A DNA stretch of 64,000 nucleotides from Lucinisca nassula (lineage: Eukaryota > Mollusca > Bivalvia > Lucinida > Lucinidae), in NCBI GenBank assembly GCA_963580285.1, contig OY757016.1:44531124-44595123 (forward strand), read 5' to 3'. The translations under genes were made by a program, and so were the position numbers. The notes under the pieces were generated by a model. It ran no database searches. It was not told the origin of the DNA and worked only from the letters and a program-made list of their open reading frames with translations. Positions 1 through 10,058 of the stretch are shown in pieces; the first letter of the stretch is position 1, and each line of letters opens with the position of its first letter.

Positions 1-1480
1 GCATTTTTGGCCTCAGGGCTATAATTTAAACAATCTTGATAAAGGTCCACTAGATGAAGCTTCACACCAAATATCAAAGACCCAGGCCTTTCTGTTTCAG
101 AGAATAAGATTATCAAAGATTATCTCTATATAAGTCTATGTTAAACCAAAGGGCCCCAGGCGGTGGCATTTGTGGCCCAAAGGCTAAAATTTGTTCAATC
201 TTGGTAGAGGTCCACTAGATGAAGCTCCATACCAAATATCAAAGACATGGCCTTGCAGTTTCAGAGAAGAAGATTTTTAAAGATTTCCCTATATAAGTCT
301 ATGTAAAACCAAAGGGTCTCGGGGCGAGGGCATTTTTGGCCCCAGGCCTATATTTTGAACAATCTTGATAGAGGTGCACTAGTTGAAATTTCACACCAAA
401 TATCAAAGACCTAGGCCTTGTGGTTTCATAGAAGAAGATTTTGAAAGATTTTCCCTATGTAAGTCTATGTAAAACCAAAGGGCCCCGGGGCGGGGGAATT
501 TTTGGCCCCAGCACTTTAATTTGAACATTCTTGGTAGGGGTCCACTAGATGAAGCTTCATACCAAATAGCAAAGACCTGGGCCTTGCAGTTTCAGAGAAG
601 AAGATTTTTAAAGATTTTCCCTATATAAGCCCATGTAAAACCAAAGGGCCCCGGGGCAAAGGCATTTTTGGCCCCAGCAGTATAATTAGAACAATCTTGG
701 TAGGGGTCCACTAGACTAAGCTTCATACCAAATATCAAAGACCAGGGCCTTGCGGTTTCCGACAAGAAGATTTTTAAAGATTTTCCCTACATAAGCCCAT
801 GTAAAACCAAAGGGCCCCGGTGCGGGGGCATTTTTTGCCCCAGCACTATAATTTGAAACATCTTGGTAGGGGTCCACTAGATGAAGCTTCATACCAAATA
901 TCAAAGACCTGGGCCTTGCGGTTTCAGAGAAGAAGATTTTTAAAGATTTTCCCTATATAAGCCTATGTAAAACCAAAGGGCCCAGGGGCGGAGGCATTTT
1001 TGGCCCCAGCACTATAATTTGAACAATCTTGGTAGGGGTCCACTAGATGAAGCTTCATATAAAATATCAAAGACCTGGGCCTTGCGGTTTCAGAGAAGAA
1101 GATTTTTAAAGATTTTCCCTATATAAGCCTATGTAAAACCAAAGGGCCCCGGGATGGGGGCATTTTTTGCCCCAGCACTATAATTTGAACAATCTTGGTA
1201 GGGTTCCACTAGATAAAGCTTCATACCAAATATCAAAGACCTGGGCCTTGCGGTTTCAGAGAAGAAGATTTTTTAAGTTTTCGGTGAAAAAATATATTTT
1301 TGGCTCCCGTGACCTATATGTGCAACGGACCGGAACCATTTGAACAACTTTGAAAGGGGTCCACCTAAGGATCATTCCTGAGAAGTTTGGTCAAAATCCG
1401 ATCAGTGGTTTAGGAGGAGATGACGATTGAAGAAATTGTTTACGCACGGATGACAGACAAAAAGTGATCCTAATATAAAA
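1..1480 (+). repeat. Pearl/Helentron-like element A, ~167 bp tandem array, left-truncated
   Basis: About eight head-to-tail copies of a ~167 bp monomer, each running from an AAAACCAAAGGGCCC start through GGTCCACTAGATGAAGCTTC to TTTTCCCTATATAAGCC. From about 1270 the monomer gives way to a unique tail (CGGAACCATTTGAACAACTT, then GATCAGTGGTTTAGGAGGAG) and a short ACGGATGACAGAC stretch. Monomer array, tail and microsatellite remnant match the plan of pearl/Helentron-carried satellites of bivalves. The left end lies outside the window and the usual terminal hairpin is missing. Short ORFs here read through repeat units and are not genes. Confidence 0.75.
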
Positions 1481-2408
1481 CACAAGAGGGCCAAGATGGC
1501 CCTGGCTCGCTCACCTGATCAATAGTGTCACAAGTGGGCCCCAGAGAGGGCCATTATTTGCCCCAGGGCTTTAATGTGCCTAATGTTGAGGGAGGTCTTA
1601 AAGGTGAAGCTTCATACCAAACATCAACAAAGGCTATAATTTGAACAATCTTGGCAAAGGTCCACTAGATGAAGCTACACATCAAATATCAAAGACCTGG
1701 GCCTAGCGGTTTCAGAGAAGAAGATTTTAAAAGATTTTGCCTATATAAGCCTATGTAAAACCAAAGGGCCCTGGGACGGAAGCATTTTTTGCCCCAGCAC
1801 TATAATTTGAACAATCTTGGTAGGGGTCCACTAGATGAAGCTTCATACCAAATATCAAAGTCCTGGGCCTTGTGGTTTCAGAGAAGAAGATTTTTAAAGA
1901 TTTTCCCTATATAAGCCTATGTAAAACCAAAGGGCCCCCGGGCGGGGGCATTTTTGGCCCCAGCACTATAATTTGAACAATCTTGGTATGGGTCCACTAG
2001 ATAAAGCTTCATACCAAATATCAAAGACCTGGGCCTTGCGGTTTCAGAGAAGATTTTTAAAGATTTTCCCTATATAAGCCAATGTAAAACCAAAGGCCCT
2101 GTGGCGGGGGCATTTTTGTCCCAGCACTATAACTTGAACAATCTTGGTAGGGGTCCACTAGATGAAGCTTCATACCAAATATCAAAGTCCTGGGCCTTGT
2201 GGTTTCAGAGAAGAAGTTTTTTAAAGATTTTCCCTATATAAGCCTATGTAAAACCAAAGGGCCCCGTGGCGGGGGCATGTTTTGCCCCAGCACTATAATT
2301 TGAACAATCTTGGTAGAGGTCCACTAGATGTAGCTTCATACCAAATATCAAAGACCTGGGCCTTGTGGTTTCAGAGAAGAAGATTTTTAAAGATTTTCTC
2401 TATATAAG

Positions 2409-2876
2409 TAAGTGAGTAAGTAAGTAAGTAAGTAAGTAAAGACTTTATTTTACGAGGGTGACAACATTTAGCATATAAGTGTAGCTAATCTTCCATGAGG
2501 CCCTCGAATTATTGTACAAATCTACATAATAAACAGTTCTATATAACAACAAATGAAATATGCAAAATATATACAATATACAAAAGGTAAACAGTATGTA
2601 GTATTGTACTGTGAAATGCTTGTAGCATGATGTGTGGGTATCTCAAAGTACTCATTATTGAAATAATAATCATTACTGTTATTAATACGGGACAAAGATA
2701 ACAATATTTCTTGAATGCTTATAATTTAGCTGCAAGAAATATGTAGAAAATTACTAGTAATGTAGAAAAGAATAGTACTATAACTTAGATAAGGTGTACA
2801 ATACTCCATGTTTACTGATCTGATTAAATACAAAACAAGAATACAGAACAAAATGAAGGAGGATTGTGGACCTGCA
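2409..2876 (-). other. LINE 3' UTR and TTAC-repeat tail
   Basis: About 430 bp of AT-rich 3' UTR. On the minus strand it ends GTTGTCACCCTCG then TAAAATAAAGTCTTTAC, followed by about eight copies of a TTAC tetranucleotide (one variant). Short tandem-repeat 3' ends replace poly(A) in CR1/L2 elements and mark where reverse transcription starts. Confidence 0.75.
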
Positions 2877-3000
2877 TCATTGAGTCAGCCATTTTATACA
2901 TCGATTGTGGAAAGTTTCAAGAGTTGGTGCATATTTAATATCTTTGGGCAAACTGTTCCATACAAGACACCCTGAATAACGCAAGCTGTGCTTAAAGCAT
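2877..3000 (-). pseudogene. Frameshifted C-terminal tail of LINE ORF2
   Basis: Just after the ORF2 stop the minus strand reads GGAATGAATGC. Skipping one GAAT copy (4 bp) places the following ~42 codons in frame; they contain SLRYSGCLVWNSLPKDI and end at a TGA (2877-2879). A motif of the form YSG..WNSLP is the usual C terminus of CR1/L2-type ORF2 proteins. The simplest reading is a 4 bp tandem duplication that created the early stop. Confidence 0.75.
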
Positions 3001-6000
3001 TCATTCCTTTTTAGGTTGGGGAGGAACAAAGCAGCGAGATGCTGACAATCTTAGATTTACTGACATATAAGTTTCATTTCTCAATATGAAATTTTCAGAA
3101 ATATAAACAGGTGTCAGCTCATTATACACCTTAAACATAAATTTTGCCTTTCTAAGGAAAAGTCGGTCATATATGGATAGAATTTTCAAAGAACTCAAAG
3201 CCTCACAAGAGTTTTCGACATTATAATCCAAGATTACTTTACATGCTCGCTTTTGAAGTCTGTAAATCTTTATTTTATTAGACTCTGAAGTGCTGCCCCA
3301 AGCAATGTTACAAAAATCAATGTGTGGTTGTATGTAGGATTTGTAAAATTGAATACGATGGGTTTGTGATAAAAAAGTTTTGATTTTAGATAATAGCCAT
3401 ATATTAGATGAGATTTTCTTTGTTATATGTTTAACATGGTTAGACCATGATAAATTATTATCCACAAAGACACCTAAGACCTTTTCACTGGAAACAGTCT
3501 TCAAAGATTCCTCCATGTATTGAAGTTTAAGATCAGAAGCATTTAATCTTTGACGTCTTTGCTTATTAGTGACCAACATGACTTTAGTTTTTGCAGTATT
3601 AAGAAGCATACCATTACTTTTGCACCACATATGAAGTTGACTGAGAGCTAATTGAAGATTTTGTTCGATCATTTCCAAAGAATTTTGAATGTCATATAGA
3701 GTAGTGTCATCGGCATACAGATCGGCAGAAACATTATCGATGCATAAAGGTAAATCATTTATGAAAAGCAAAAACAACAGAGGACCTAGAATGGAACCTT
3801 GCGGAACCCCACAATTAACTGTTTCAAAATCAGACTTGCTATTGTTTACAGAAACTTGCTGTTGTCTGTGTGAAAGATATGTATCAAACCATTTAAGGCT
3901 TTTGCTTTCAATACCATATAGTTTCATTTTTGACAAAAGAATCTGATGATCAACAAGATCAAAGGCCTTTTTAAAGTCAACCAGTACAACTCCTACCATA
4001 TTCCCATTATCCATTGCATTTAACCATGAATCAGTCATATGTACCAAGGCAGTTTCACAGGAATGCTGGGTTCTGAATCCGGATTGAGTTTTGTGCAATA
4101 GATTATGGTCTTGAAGAAAGCTAGAAAGGCAGTCGTGGACATGTTTCTCCAGGACCTTTGACAAAACAGGTAAAATTGATATTGGGCGATAGTTATTAAC
4201 ATCGTCATGGGGACCACTTTTATGAAGAGGAGATACCTTAGCTTCTTTCCATTTATTTGGAAATGTAGCATTATTTATGCTATGATTGCAGATAAAAGCA
4301 ATATCTTCAGCAATATAGGGTGCTGCAAGTTTAAGCAGACGGGGTCCAATATTGTCAGTACCAGTTGATTTACTTATGTCTATACTTGAAAGGTGTTTTA
4401 AGACTTTTTCTTTTTCAATATTAGAGATTTTAAATTTTGTATTTTCTGAAAGCTTGGCTTGGCAAAATTCTTTTAATTTTTCATTGCTGGAATTAACGAC
4501 GGGTTCTTTAATTTTTGTAGCAACATTAACAAAGAACTTGTTGAATGTGTTGGCAATTTCAGTAGGATCCTCAGTATGCGACCCATTATTAGTGACAGAT
4601 GAAATACTAGATGTTTTTCTACAACCTTTGCCCGCACCTACTTCTTGAAAAAGTTTATAGATACTGCCTGGTTTATTCTTATTATTTTCTATAAAAGTTT
4701 GATACTGTAACTTTTTGTTTTCTTTTATTGACTTGGAAACTTTGTTTCTCCAGTACTTATATTCGTTCTCATTTCCAAGGGACTTATGCCTGTCTCTGGT
4801 TTTTATGGCATCTATGATGTCAGGAGTTATCCACTGAGGCTGGTTTTTGCGCCTGACCCTATGTTGTTTAATAGGAACATTTTTGTCGACTGCTTCCAAG
4901 AAAAGATCTGTCCATGTCTCCAATATATCATTTGTGTCATCAAATAATTTGATAAGGTCCCAAGGAATGGACTGGAGATCACTAATAAACTTAGCCTCAT
5001 CAAAGTTTTTAAATGACCTATATGAAATAGTGTAATGATTACCTGTTGATGGGCGATTATGCATTTTTCTTGTGAAAAATACTGGAAAGTGGTCACTTAG
5101 TCCTATCTTAGGTACAATTACAGATTTAACATTCTCCGGACAATTTGTATAAATGTGATCAAGTAGAGTTCTAGTGTCAGGGGTTACCCTTGTGGCTTCA
5201 GAGATCAATTGAGTTAAACCAAATGGTTCCATGTAATCAGCCCATGCCCTGTGTATTTGACCATTAAGGAGATCTCTATTTATGTCACCAAGTAGATAAA
5301 TTTCTTTTTCTTCCTGTAAAATTTTTTCAATGCTGTCTTCAAAGAACTCATTCCACTGAACAGTGGAATTTGGGGGTCTGTATATATGACCGACTAAAAA
5401 AGGCCTGCTTTTCACTGGTTTTATTTCGATCCATATACACTCAAGTTTTTCACTTTCTAGATCTGATCGTCTGTTACAACAGACACCATCTTTTACATAG
5501 ACTAATAGTCCCCCACCCGAATTTTCTTTTCTGTCCCGCCTAAATGGCTTTTGAAAGCCATTTATTTCAAAAGGTCTGTCAGGATGTGCTTCATGTAACT
5601 TGGTCTCACTCACGCCTAAAATGTGAATAAGATTATGTTCAGATTGAAGAAGTAATTTTAACTGATCTATTTTGTTACTTAGACCCTGAATATTCAGGTG
5701 CCCTATTCTAAAACCTTTATCTCTGAATCCTAGGTTTAAAGCATTGTGATTGTTTTCTACAGCCTGACTAAAAGATACCTCCTGTGGATCATGCATGGCT
5801 GAACTAAGGATACTCCCTGAAGTGGAACTTGATACCTGTGTATTTTGCACAGGTACCTGGCTAACTGATACCTGCTGGGTATCATAAAGAGAGGAGCTCA
5901 GATTACTATCAGAAATGGTGTTTGGAGACTGCAGGGTATCATTAGTCTGCTGATTGTAATAATTTTGATTATAATCACATTGGTAAGAACTGTGAAGCAA

Positions 6001-6249
6001 CATACAATTACTATCACTGACTGAAGTATTAGAAACATGTACATGAACATTGTCTTCATAAGTAAATGAGGGCCTCTGGAACAAAGTATCGTGAACATTG
6101 GAATCAGTATAACATAAAGTAGTGTTTTCTGACAGATTATTGTTAATGTAGCTAGAGTTTAACATTTTATTTTCTGCTATGCTGTTGTGACTTTCTGTTA
6201 TATGGGAAGTGTTATTCTGAGACATAAGCACTTCACTCAACAGTGTCAC
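3001..6249 (-). CDS. LINE ORF2: apurinic endonuclease and reverse transcriptase, C-terminally truncated
   Basis: 1082 residues counted from a GTG at 6249; the first ATG is residue 9 (6223-6225). Residues 1-175 are Ser/Asn/Gln-rich and without recognised domain. Residues 180-395 form the AP-type endonuclease that nicks target DNA: HLNIQG with Asn186, SETKL with Glu215, GDIN at 321-324 and SDHFPV with Asp386/His387. The reverse transcriptase spans about 660-935: NNYRPIS, LVDFKKAFDLVDH with catalytic Asp758, GVPQGSILGPLL at 814-825 and LYADDTT with Asp847/Asp848. Together these carry out target-primed reverse transcription. The frame stops after PPQPKKE; the family's usual C-terminal tail lies just downstream in another frame. 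The RT motifs resemble the L2/CR1 group. Confidence 0.93.
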   Translation of the reverse strand: MTLLSEVLMSQNNTSHITESHNSIAENKMLNSSYINNNLSENTTLCYTDSNVHDTLFQRPSFTYEDNVHVHVSNTSVSDSNCMLLHSSYQCDYNQNYYNQQTNDTLQSPNTISDSNLSSSLYDTQQVSVSQVPVQNTQVSSSTSGSILSSAMHDPQEVSFSQAVENNHNALNLGFRDKGFRIGHLNIQGLSNKIDQLKLLLQSEHNLIHILGVSETKLHEAHPDRPFEINGFQKPFRRDRKENSGGGLLVYVKDGVCCNRRSDLESEKLECIWIEIKPVKSRPFLVGHIYRPPNSTVQWNEFFEDSIEKILQEEKEIYLLGDINRDLLNGQIHRAWADYMEPFGLTQLISEATRVTPDTRTLLDHIYTNCPENVKSVIVPKIGLSDHFPVFFTRKMHNRPSTGNHYTISYRSFKNFDEAKFISDLQSIPWDLIKLFDDTNDILETWTDLFLEAVDKNVPIKQHRVRRKNQPQWITPDIIDAIKTRDRHKSLGNENEYKYWRNKVSKSIKENKKLQYQTFIENNKNKPGSIYKLFQEVGAGKGCRKTSSISSVTNNGSHTEDPTEIANTFNKFFVNVATKIKEPVVNSSNEKLKEFCQAKLSENTKFKISNIEKEKVLKHLSSIDISKSTGTDNIGPRLLKLAAPYIAEDIAFICNHSINNATFPNKWKEAKVSPLHKSGPHDDVNNYRPISILPVLSKVLEKHVHDCLSSFLQDHNLLHKTQSGFRTQHSCETALVHMTDSWLNAMDNGNMVGVVLVDFKKAFDLVDHQILLSKMKLYGIESKSLKWFDTYLSHRQQQVSVNNSKSDFETVNCGVPQGSILGPLLFLLFINDLPLCIDNVSADLYADDTTLYDIQNSLEMIEQNLQLALSQLHMWCKSNGMLLNTAKTKVMLVTNKQRRQRLNASDLKLQYMEESLKTVSSEKVLGVFVDNNLSWSNHVKHITKKISSNIWLLSKIKTFLSQTHRIQFYKSYIQPHIDFCNIAWGSTSESNKIKIYRLQKRACKVILDYNVENSCEALSSLKILSIYDRLFLRKAKFMFKVYNELTPVYISENFILRNETYMSVNLRLSASRCFVPPQPKKE

Positions 6250-6426
6250 ACTATTCTTATCATTGAAAGAAGTGCGATTCAGTTCATCTGAATGAACAAC
6301 ATGACTGTCAGTGATACAATAACAAATACTTGAGTTACATTCTGAGCAAACTGCATATAAAGAGGAAAACCTGTTGGAAACGGAAAAAGACTGATATTTG
6401 CAAGCGGCACCATTGCCGTGTTCCTA
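6250..6426 (-). promoter_or_regulatory. In-frame UAG and 58-codon open spacer joining ORF1 to ORF2 (possible readthrough site)
   Basis: The ORF1 stop is TAG at 6424-6426, followed by GAA CAC GGC. Reading on in the same frame there are 58 sense codons and no stop before the GTG at 6247-6249 that opens the ORF2 frame, so 8259 to 3001 is one frame broken by a single UAG. The spacer encodes a Cys- and Ser-rich stretch containing CSECNSSICYC and no ATG. It could be programmed readthrough, a nonsense mutation in a fused ORF, or chance with reinitiation at the first ORF2 ATG (6223-6225). Confidence 0.5.
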
Positions 6427-8259
6427 TTTATTTAAGCACCTAGAAGATTTGTGACCATAGAAGCCACAATGGAAACATTTTAATTGCACAGCATGTCTAC
6501 ATAAATGAGTTTCATGATTAGTTTCTCCACATTTATAGCAAGCAGAGTCTTTCTTAGCACTTTCCGTATGGTGTCTACCTGTAGACCTTGATGAACGGGC
6601 AGACTGTCTTTGACCATTCATTTGAACTTGTCTGTTGTGAAAATGAACTTTCTTCTGTTGGTGATTTTTGTAAACACAACTGTCGAAATTAGACACAATC
6701 GTAATTTCTGAGTCGATAACACCTAGCAACCTCTTCACTCCTGAGGCTGACAGATGAATTGAATCTTTAGCATAGTATCTTTCAATGATAGAACCATGTT
6801 TGTCATAAAAAGCCTTATTAATATCAATCATGCTAATGCTGTGGTGCTGGCACAATCTATAAATAACTTCATTCATGTCTGATGTGTCCGTGTCTCCCCT
6901 AGGGCATAGATTACAAAGGTATATCTGGCAAGAGTTATTCGCTTGCTTCAGATACTGAATGACTTGTTCGTAAATTTCTTCAAAGTATTCAGTATCTGAA
7001 CCACTCGACGCATCATTTCCTCCCACATATATGATAACATGTGAGAACTGATCAATGTTAAACACTTTAGCTTGTTTCAATATATGATCAACTTTTGCGC
7101 CAGATATGCCTTGCTTAAAGACTCCTTGTTTTAAACCCTTAGAATTAACCGATGAAATTAATGAGTCACCCATAAGCAGAATGTTCTGTGGGATATTTCT
7201 GTTCTGTGATGTAGGATTGGCTGTAGGTCTGGATGGGCGGTCTGACCTATGCTGATGTCTAGGCCTTGGTCTTGGGCTTGGTCTGTTTGTATTTTGTTGT
7301 TTGGTGGTCTTAGGTGTAGAGGTACGTTGAACCACTTCACTATATGACGAGTTGCCTGGTTGGGGGGTCTCGGCAATGGGCAGTACCTCTGTGTTATTCC
7401 TGCCCTCTCTTGATTGACTTTCAGCCTCATTTGATGTATTGCCTAATGTGCTCGAGATGTACGTTTCATCGACTGTTCTGTAGACTTTCTTACTAGCTGC
7501 CTGGCATACTAACTCATTTACTTGCTTTGTCAGTGTAGTCATCTGACACTGCAGCATATGAATCATGTCCATTAGAGTAGATATCTGTCTCAATATTTGT
7601 GCATCTTGTGGCTGAGTAGATTCTACCTGTTGAGAAGGTTCTGGCTGCTGTATCGAATGCTGTGTTACTGGTGCTGTAGGGGGTATCACATATGTTTCAT
7701 CTATTGTGGTGTAATTACTCCCAGACTGATTTTCATGTGTTGAGATCTGGGTATCTGATAAGATTTGATTGTTTTGGTTTTGTGAGCTTGAGTTGAGTAT
7801 AGAATTAGTATTATCTACAAAACTCCTATACATATTTTCTGAGAGTTTCCTGAAGTTATTTTCTTTCCAGAGGACATGACCAGGTCCACTGGCACAAATA
7901 GACATGACTTCCCTGTCTATATAAATATTACACCTTTTGCTGTCCACATGTGTCTTGATATGAAATTTCTTAGCATCATCAGATGGAAATTTGAATTCTT
8001 TACTTAGCACTGTCAGTATATTATTGTATAGTGGTTTGTTATAAAACAGAATATTAAATTTTGTGCTGTCCTGGGCTGGCATCAGATGGTAAAAAATGTT
8101 ATTGAATGGGTCAGTTATGCCTGATTCTGGGCTGACATCACTACTGGCAAATCCTGAAAGTTCTTCCATAGCACGGCTGTCTGAAAGTAAAACACTATTT
8201 CCAGGAGAAGACTCAGTCAGTCCACTAGAATTTGTAGAATCTCCTTGTAATCCTGCCAT
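6424..8259 (-). CDS. LINE ORF1: coiled coil, SGNH hydrolase-like domain, two CCHC zinc knuckles
   Basis: 611 residues. The ATG at 8257-8259 has a favourable context (ACAATGG). Residues 1-50 are Ser-rich; 55-148 form a compact conserved-looking domain I cannot name; about 150-220 are Gln/Ser/Thr-rich; 221-252 is a likely coiled coil, expected to mediate ORF1p multimerisation; 320-355 is basic and Pro/Arg-rich. Residues 358-515 look like an SGNH/GDSL hydrolase: GDS at 364-366 (Ser366), GGND at 413-416, and DSIHLS with Asp499 and His502. The C terminus has two knuckles of form CX2CX4HX4C (C574/C577/H582/C587 and C595/C598/H603/C608), expected to bind the element RNA. An esterase domain in ORF1 is known from CR1-group LINEs. 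It ends in TAG and is in frame with ORF2 downstream. Confidence 0.9.
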   Translation of the reverse strand: MAGLQGDSTNSSGLTESSPGNSVLLSDSRAMEELSGFASSDVSPESGITDPFNNIFYHLMPAQDSTKFNILFYNKPLYNNILTVLSKEFKFPSDDAKKFHIKTHVDSKRCNIYIDREVMSICASGPGHVLWKENNFRKLSENMYRSFVDNTNSILNSSSQNQNNQILSDTQISTHENQSGSNYTTIDETYVIPPTAPVTQHSIQQPEPSQQVESTQPQDAQILRQISTLMDMIHMLQCQMTTLTKQVNELVCQAASKKVYRTVDETYISSTLGNTSNEAESQSREGRNNTEVLPIAETPQPGNSSYSEVVQRTSTPKTTKQQNTNRPSPRPRPRHQHRSDRPSRPTANPTSQNRNIPQNILLMGDSLISSVNSKGLKQGVFKQGISGAKVDHILKQAKVFNIDQFSHVIIYVGGNDASSGSDTEYFEEIYEQVIQYLKQANNSCQIYLCNLCPRGDTDTSDMNEVIYRLCQHHSISMIDINKAFYDKHGSIIERYYAKDSIHLSASGVKRLLGVIDSEITIVSNFDSCVYKNHQQKKVHFHNRQVQMNGQRQSARSSRSTGRHHTESAKKDSACYKCGETNHETHLCRHAVQLKCFHCGFYGHKSSRCLNK

Positions 8260-8568
8260 TGTGCAAGTAACTCTCCACTTTGAACCTTTATCACTGTTCT
8301 TTAACAGTCAGCCATTATCAGATACAACAGGTATCCATTTCTCCCCAGGGGTCTCAGGAAGAAACAAAGAAGCTGAGTAAATACACCCAAATAACTTTTT
8401 ATCACAACACTTTTTCTTTTTAAAAATTATAAATCCTAAATCCTTGTTTCAAGATCTTTCTTTTAATATAAAAATTATAAGTAGATTCCATAAGAACACA
8501 TTTTAACTTAAATTATTAGCTCTGCATTGTAAACCATGTCTGACTCCTCTCCCAAAAGCAAAATATTG
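8260..8568 (-). promoter_or_regulatory. LINE 5' UTR, presumed internal promoter
   Basis: About 310 bp between the presumed 5' end and the ORF1 ATG, with AT-rich blocks near 8400-8530. No TATA box or initiator can be assigned with confidence; promoter function is inferred from LINE biology. Confidence 0.4.
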
Positions 8569-9751
8569 ATATAAGCCAATGTAAAACCAAAGGGCCCCGT
8601 GGCGGGGGCATTTTTTTTCGTCCCAGCACTATAATTTGAACAATCTTGGTAGGGGTCCACTAGATGAAGCTTCATACCAAATATCAAAGTCCTGGGCCTT
8701 GTGGTTTCAGAGAAGAAGATTTTTAAAGATTTTCCCTATATAAGCCTATGTAAAACCAAAGGGCCCCGGGGCGGGTGCATTTTGGCCCAAGCACTATAAA
8801 TTGAACAATCTTGGTAGAGGTCCACTAGATGAAGCTTCATACCAAATATCAAAGACCGGGGCCTTGTGGTTTCAGAGAAGAAGATTTTTAAAGATTTTCC
8901 CTATATAAGCCAATGTAAAACCAAAGGGCCCCGTGGCAGGGGCATTTTTTGTCCCAGCACTTAAATTTGAACAATCTTGGTAGGGGTCCACTAGATGAAG
9001 CTTCATACAAAATATCAAAGACCTGGGCCTTGTGGCTAAAATTTGAACAATCTTGGCAAAGGTCCACTAGATGAAGCTACACATCAAATATCAAAGACCT
9101 GGGCCTAGCGGTTTCAGAGAAGAAGATTTTTAAAAATTTTGCCTACATAAGCCTATGTTAAATAAAAAGGGCCCCGGGACAGGGGCATTTTTTGCCCCAG
9201 CACTATAATTTGAACAATCTTGGTAGGGGTCCACTAGATGAAGCTTCATACCAAATATCAAAGTCCTGGGCCTTGTGGTTTCAGAGAAGAAGATTTTTAA
9301 AGATTTTCCCTATATAAGCCTATGTAAAACCAAAGAGCCCCATGGCGGGGGCATTTTTTGTCCCAGCACTATAATTTAAACAAAGAAGATTTTTAAAGAT
9401 TTTCCCTATATAAGCCTATGTAAAACCAAAGGGCCCCGTGGTGGGGGCATTTTTGGCCCCAGCACTATAATTTGAACAATCTTCGTAGGGGTCCACTAGA
9501 TGAAGCTTCATACCAAATATCAAAGACCTGGGCCTTGTGGTTTCAGAGAAGAAGATTTTTAAAGATTTTCCCTATATAAGCCAATGTAAAACCAAAGGGC
9601 CCCGTGGCGGGGGCATTTTTTGTCCCAGCACTAAAATTTGAACAATCTTGGTAGGGGTCCACTAGATGAAGCTTCATACCAAATATCAAAGTCCTGGGCC
9701 TTGTGGTTTCAAAGAAGAAAATTTTTAAAGATTTTCCCTATATAAGCCTAT
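8569..9751 (+). repeat. Continuation of the ~167 bp satellite array right of the LINE
   Basis: Some seven monomers, several truncated or fused (junctions near 9037 and 9380), resuming at the ATATAAGCC point where the LINE inserted. A cluster near 9037-9160 repeats the GGCAAAGGTCCACTAGATG variant also seen at 1650, so higher-order duplication inside the array is likely. Confidence 0.75.
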
Positions 9752-9967
9752 TCTTACGACCTGAAAGCCGTAACAAAGGAAAGATGCATAGCCTGAAAAA
9801 AATCCCCGCCTATGGTGGGATTCGAACCCGGGCCGCCCGGGTGATAGTCCACTGCTCTTACCCCTGAGCCAAAGAGTCGACTCTCTGACGCAGGTGTCAG
9901 AGAGTGTTTATAAACCTAGAAGCTATGCATATGATCTACCAAGGTAGATAATGGAAGGGAGGTAACA
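9752..9967 (-). repeat. 3' LTR of the TRIM-like element
   Basis: Same length and, by eye, same sequence as the 5' LTR. The A-box match is at 9871-9861 and the B-box match at 9828-9818. A purine tract (GAAGAGGGGG, within 9968-9983) sits immediately 5' of it on the minus strand, where plus-strand priming would start. Confidence 0.8.
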
Positions 9968-10040
9968 CACCCCCTCTTCAAGGAAGTCATCATTTATGAT
10001 GACGTGAAGGATACCAACTTCGGCACAAGCCAATTCTGGC

Positions 10041-10058
10041 ATTTCGGACGAGCCCCCA
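10041..10058 (-). promoter_or_regulatory. Primer-binding site, proline-tRNA type
   Basis: The 18 bases TGGGGGCTCGTCCGAAAT directly follow the 5' LTR on the minus strand. The known proline-tRNA primer site ends CCGGGAT rather than CCGAAAT, giving 16 of 18 matches. Position and sequence together make chance unlikely. Confidence 0.8.

Larger units (their letters stand above)
2409..8568 (-). mobile_element. Near full-length CR1/L2-type non-LTR retrotransposon
   Basis: A 6.16 kb element on the minus strand inserted into the 167 bp satellite. The 7 bp ATATAAG at 2402-2408 and 8569-8575 is the likely target-site duplication; it falls inside the monomer sequence TATATAAGCC, so part of the match could be pre-existing. 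Order 5' to 3' on the minus strand: ~310 bp 5' UTR (8568-8260), ORF1 (8259-6424), a 58-codon open spacer, ORF2 (to 3001), ~590 bp 3' region, ending in a TTAC tetranucleotide tail (about 2409-2440). Tetranucleotide tails and an esterase-bearing ORF1 are typical of the CR1/L2 group. Long intact ORFs indicate a young copy, although ORF2 carries a C-terminal frameshift. Confidence 0.92.

Noticed and set aside
6424..8259. ORF1 as a host esterase or nucleic-acid-binding gene
   Set aside because: It sits inside the LINE, in the same frame as the ORF2 reverse transcriptase, with CCHC knuckles and the flanking duplication expected of a retroelement.
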